Below are positions 6,931 to 7,100 of a DNA stretch of 7,100 bases, piece by piece. The stretch comes from Bacteroidales bacterium (GTDB taxonomy: Bacteria > Bacteroidota > Bacteroidia > Bacteroidales > Dysgonomonadaceae). Where the stretch lies: the NCBI GenBank assembly GCA_012728155.1, contig JAAYFR010000136.1:1-7100 (forward strand), read 5' to 3'. The position numbers and the translations under genes are program-made. Under the pieces are notes generated by a model that made no database searches, was not told the origin of the DNA, and saw only the letters and a list, made by a program, of their open reading frames with translations. Numbering within the stretch: position 1 is the first letter of the stretch; each line of letters starts with the position of its first letter.

Positions 6931-6956
6931 AAATTAGTTCAATTGTTTCGGATGCG

Positions 6957-6985
6957 AAAAATTTCTCAAAAAAATTTCTCAAAAA
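6957..6985 (+). repeat. A-rich 13-bp direct repeat upstream of P2
   Basis: AAAAATTTCTCAAAAA occurs at 6957-6972 and again at 6970-6985, a period of 13 bp. It ends just before the TTG of P2, where an A-tract UP-like element or curved DNA would stimulate a strong promoter. That role is inference. Confidence 0.5.
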
Positions 6986-6988
6986 GTT

Positions 6989-7018
6989 TTGGCAATTAGA
7001 AATAAGTCTCTATCTTTG
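6989..7018 (+). promoter_or_regulatory. Strong Bacteroidetes promoter P2
   Basis: TTG at 6989-6991 (within TTTTGG) is followed after 19 bp by TATCTTTG at 7011-7018, a full match to TTG-N19-21-TAnnTTTG. The start would fall near 7022-7025 in CACCCGC. The combination of upstream A-tracts and a CACCCGC start region recalls promoters of rRNA and tRNA operons in Bacteroidales, from general memory rather than alignment. Confidence 0.75.
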
Positions 7019-7100
7019 CACCCGCTTTCAGGAAATAATTTCTGTCTGCGAAACAAGACAAGGCGATCTTTAGGATATTTACATCTACGTTTTTAATAGA
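7019..7100 (+). other. 5' leader of an operon beyond the right edge, possibly rRNA or tRNA
   Basis: These 82 bases follow P2 and contain no ATG-initiated ORF of note and no recognisable tRNA fold. A small hairpin is possible at 7029-7044. The stretch GATCTTTAGGATATTTACA (7065-7083) loosely resembles the TTCTTTGA...TTTACA leader element I associate with Bacteroidales 16S rRNA operons. The identity of the downstream gene cannot be seen here. Confidence 0.35.

Larger units (their letters stand above)
6660..7100. other. Long intergenic region without a protein gene
   Basis: 441 AT-rich bases between the PDZ gene stop and the window edge. The first 160 bases hold only a weak hairpin; nothing else there is convincing. 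The rest contains P1, P2, the A-rich repeat, and three CAATTG copies (6831-6836, 6924-6929, 6940-6945), one of which is the core of the perfect palindrome TTCAATTGAA at 6922-6931. No insertion sequence ends or tRNA genes are visible. Confidence 0.6.

Noticed and set aside
1..7100. Mobile element, CRISPR array, toxin-antitoxin or defence system
   Set aside because: No transposase or integrase motifs, no regularly spaced repeats, and all sizeable genes are recognisable metabolic or envelope genes of uniform character.

Overview
The window looks like ordinary chromosomal DNA of a Bacteroidota (Bacteroidetes) species, probably of the order Bacteroidales. The main evidence is promoter architecture. 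The -7 element TAnnTTTG, typical of Bacteroidetes sigma-ABfr promoters, precedes nearly every transcription unit, twice with a TTG -33 element at 19-21 bp. Starts lack a strong Shine-Dalgarno sequence, the intergenic DNA is AT-rich, and the branching enzyme is of the GH13_8-like type found in this phylum. Genus cannot be fixed from the sequence.

Layout: the left 5.1 kb is read on the minus strand. In transcription order it holds glgB (glycogen branching enzyme), manA (short class I mannose-6-phosphate isomerase), hemH (ferrochelatase) and cysK (O-acetylserine sulfhydrylase, cut by the left edge). glgB has its own -7 box, and glgB-manA-hemH have gaps of 37 and 76 bp, so they may share a transcript. 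An imperfect hairpin of about 37 nt lies in the manA-hemH gap. cysK has its own -7 box and is probably transcribed separately.

From a shared intergenic region at 5063-5216, a gene on the plus strand diverges from glgB. It encodes an exported protein with the order signal peptide, PDZ, DUF4136-like domain, PDZ; its function is not known. The last 440 bases (6660-7100) hold no convincing protein gene. They contain two strong tandem plus-strand promoters, an A-rich 13-bp direct repeat, repeated CAATTG motifs, and the start of a leader that runs off the right edge. The promoter style suggests a highly expressed operon, perhaps rRNA or tRNA, just outside the window.

The genes are metabolic housekeeping: glycogen branching, hexose-phosphate interconversion, the last step of heme synthesis and cysteine synthesis. 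I see no mobile element, CRISPR array or defence system. The least explained items are the double-PDZ/DUF4136 protein and the promoter-dense right end.
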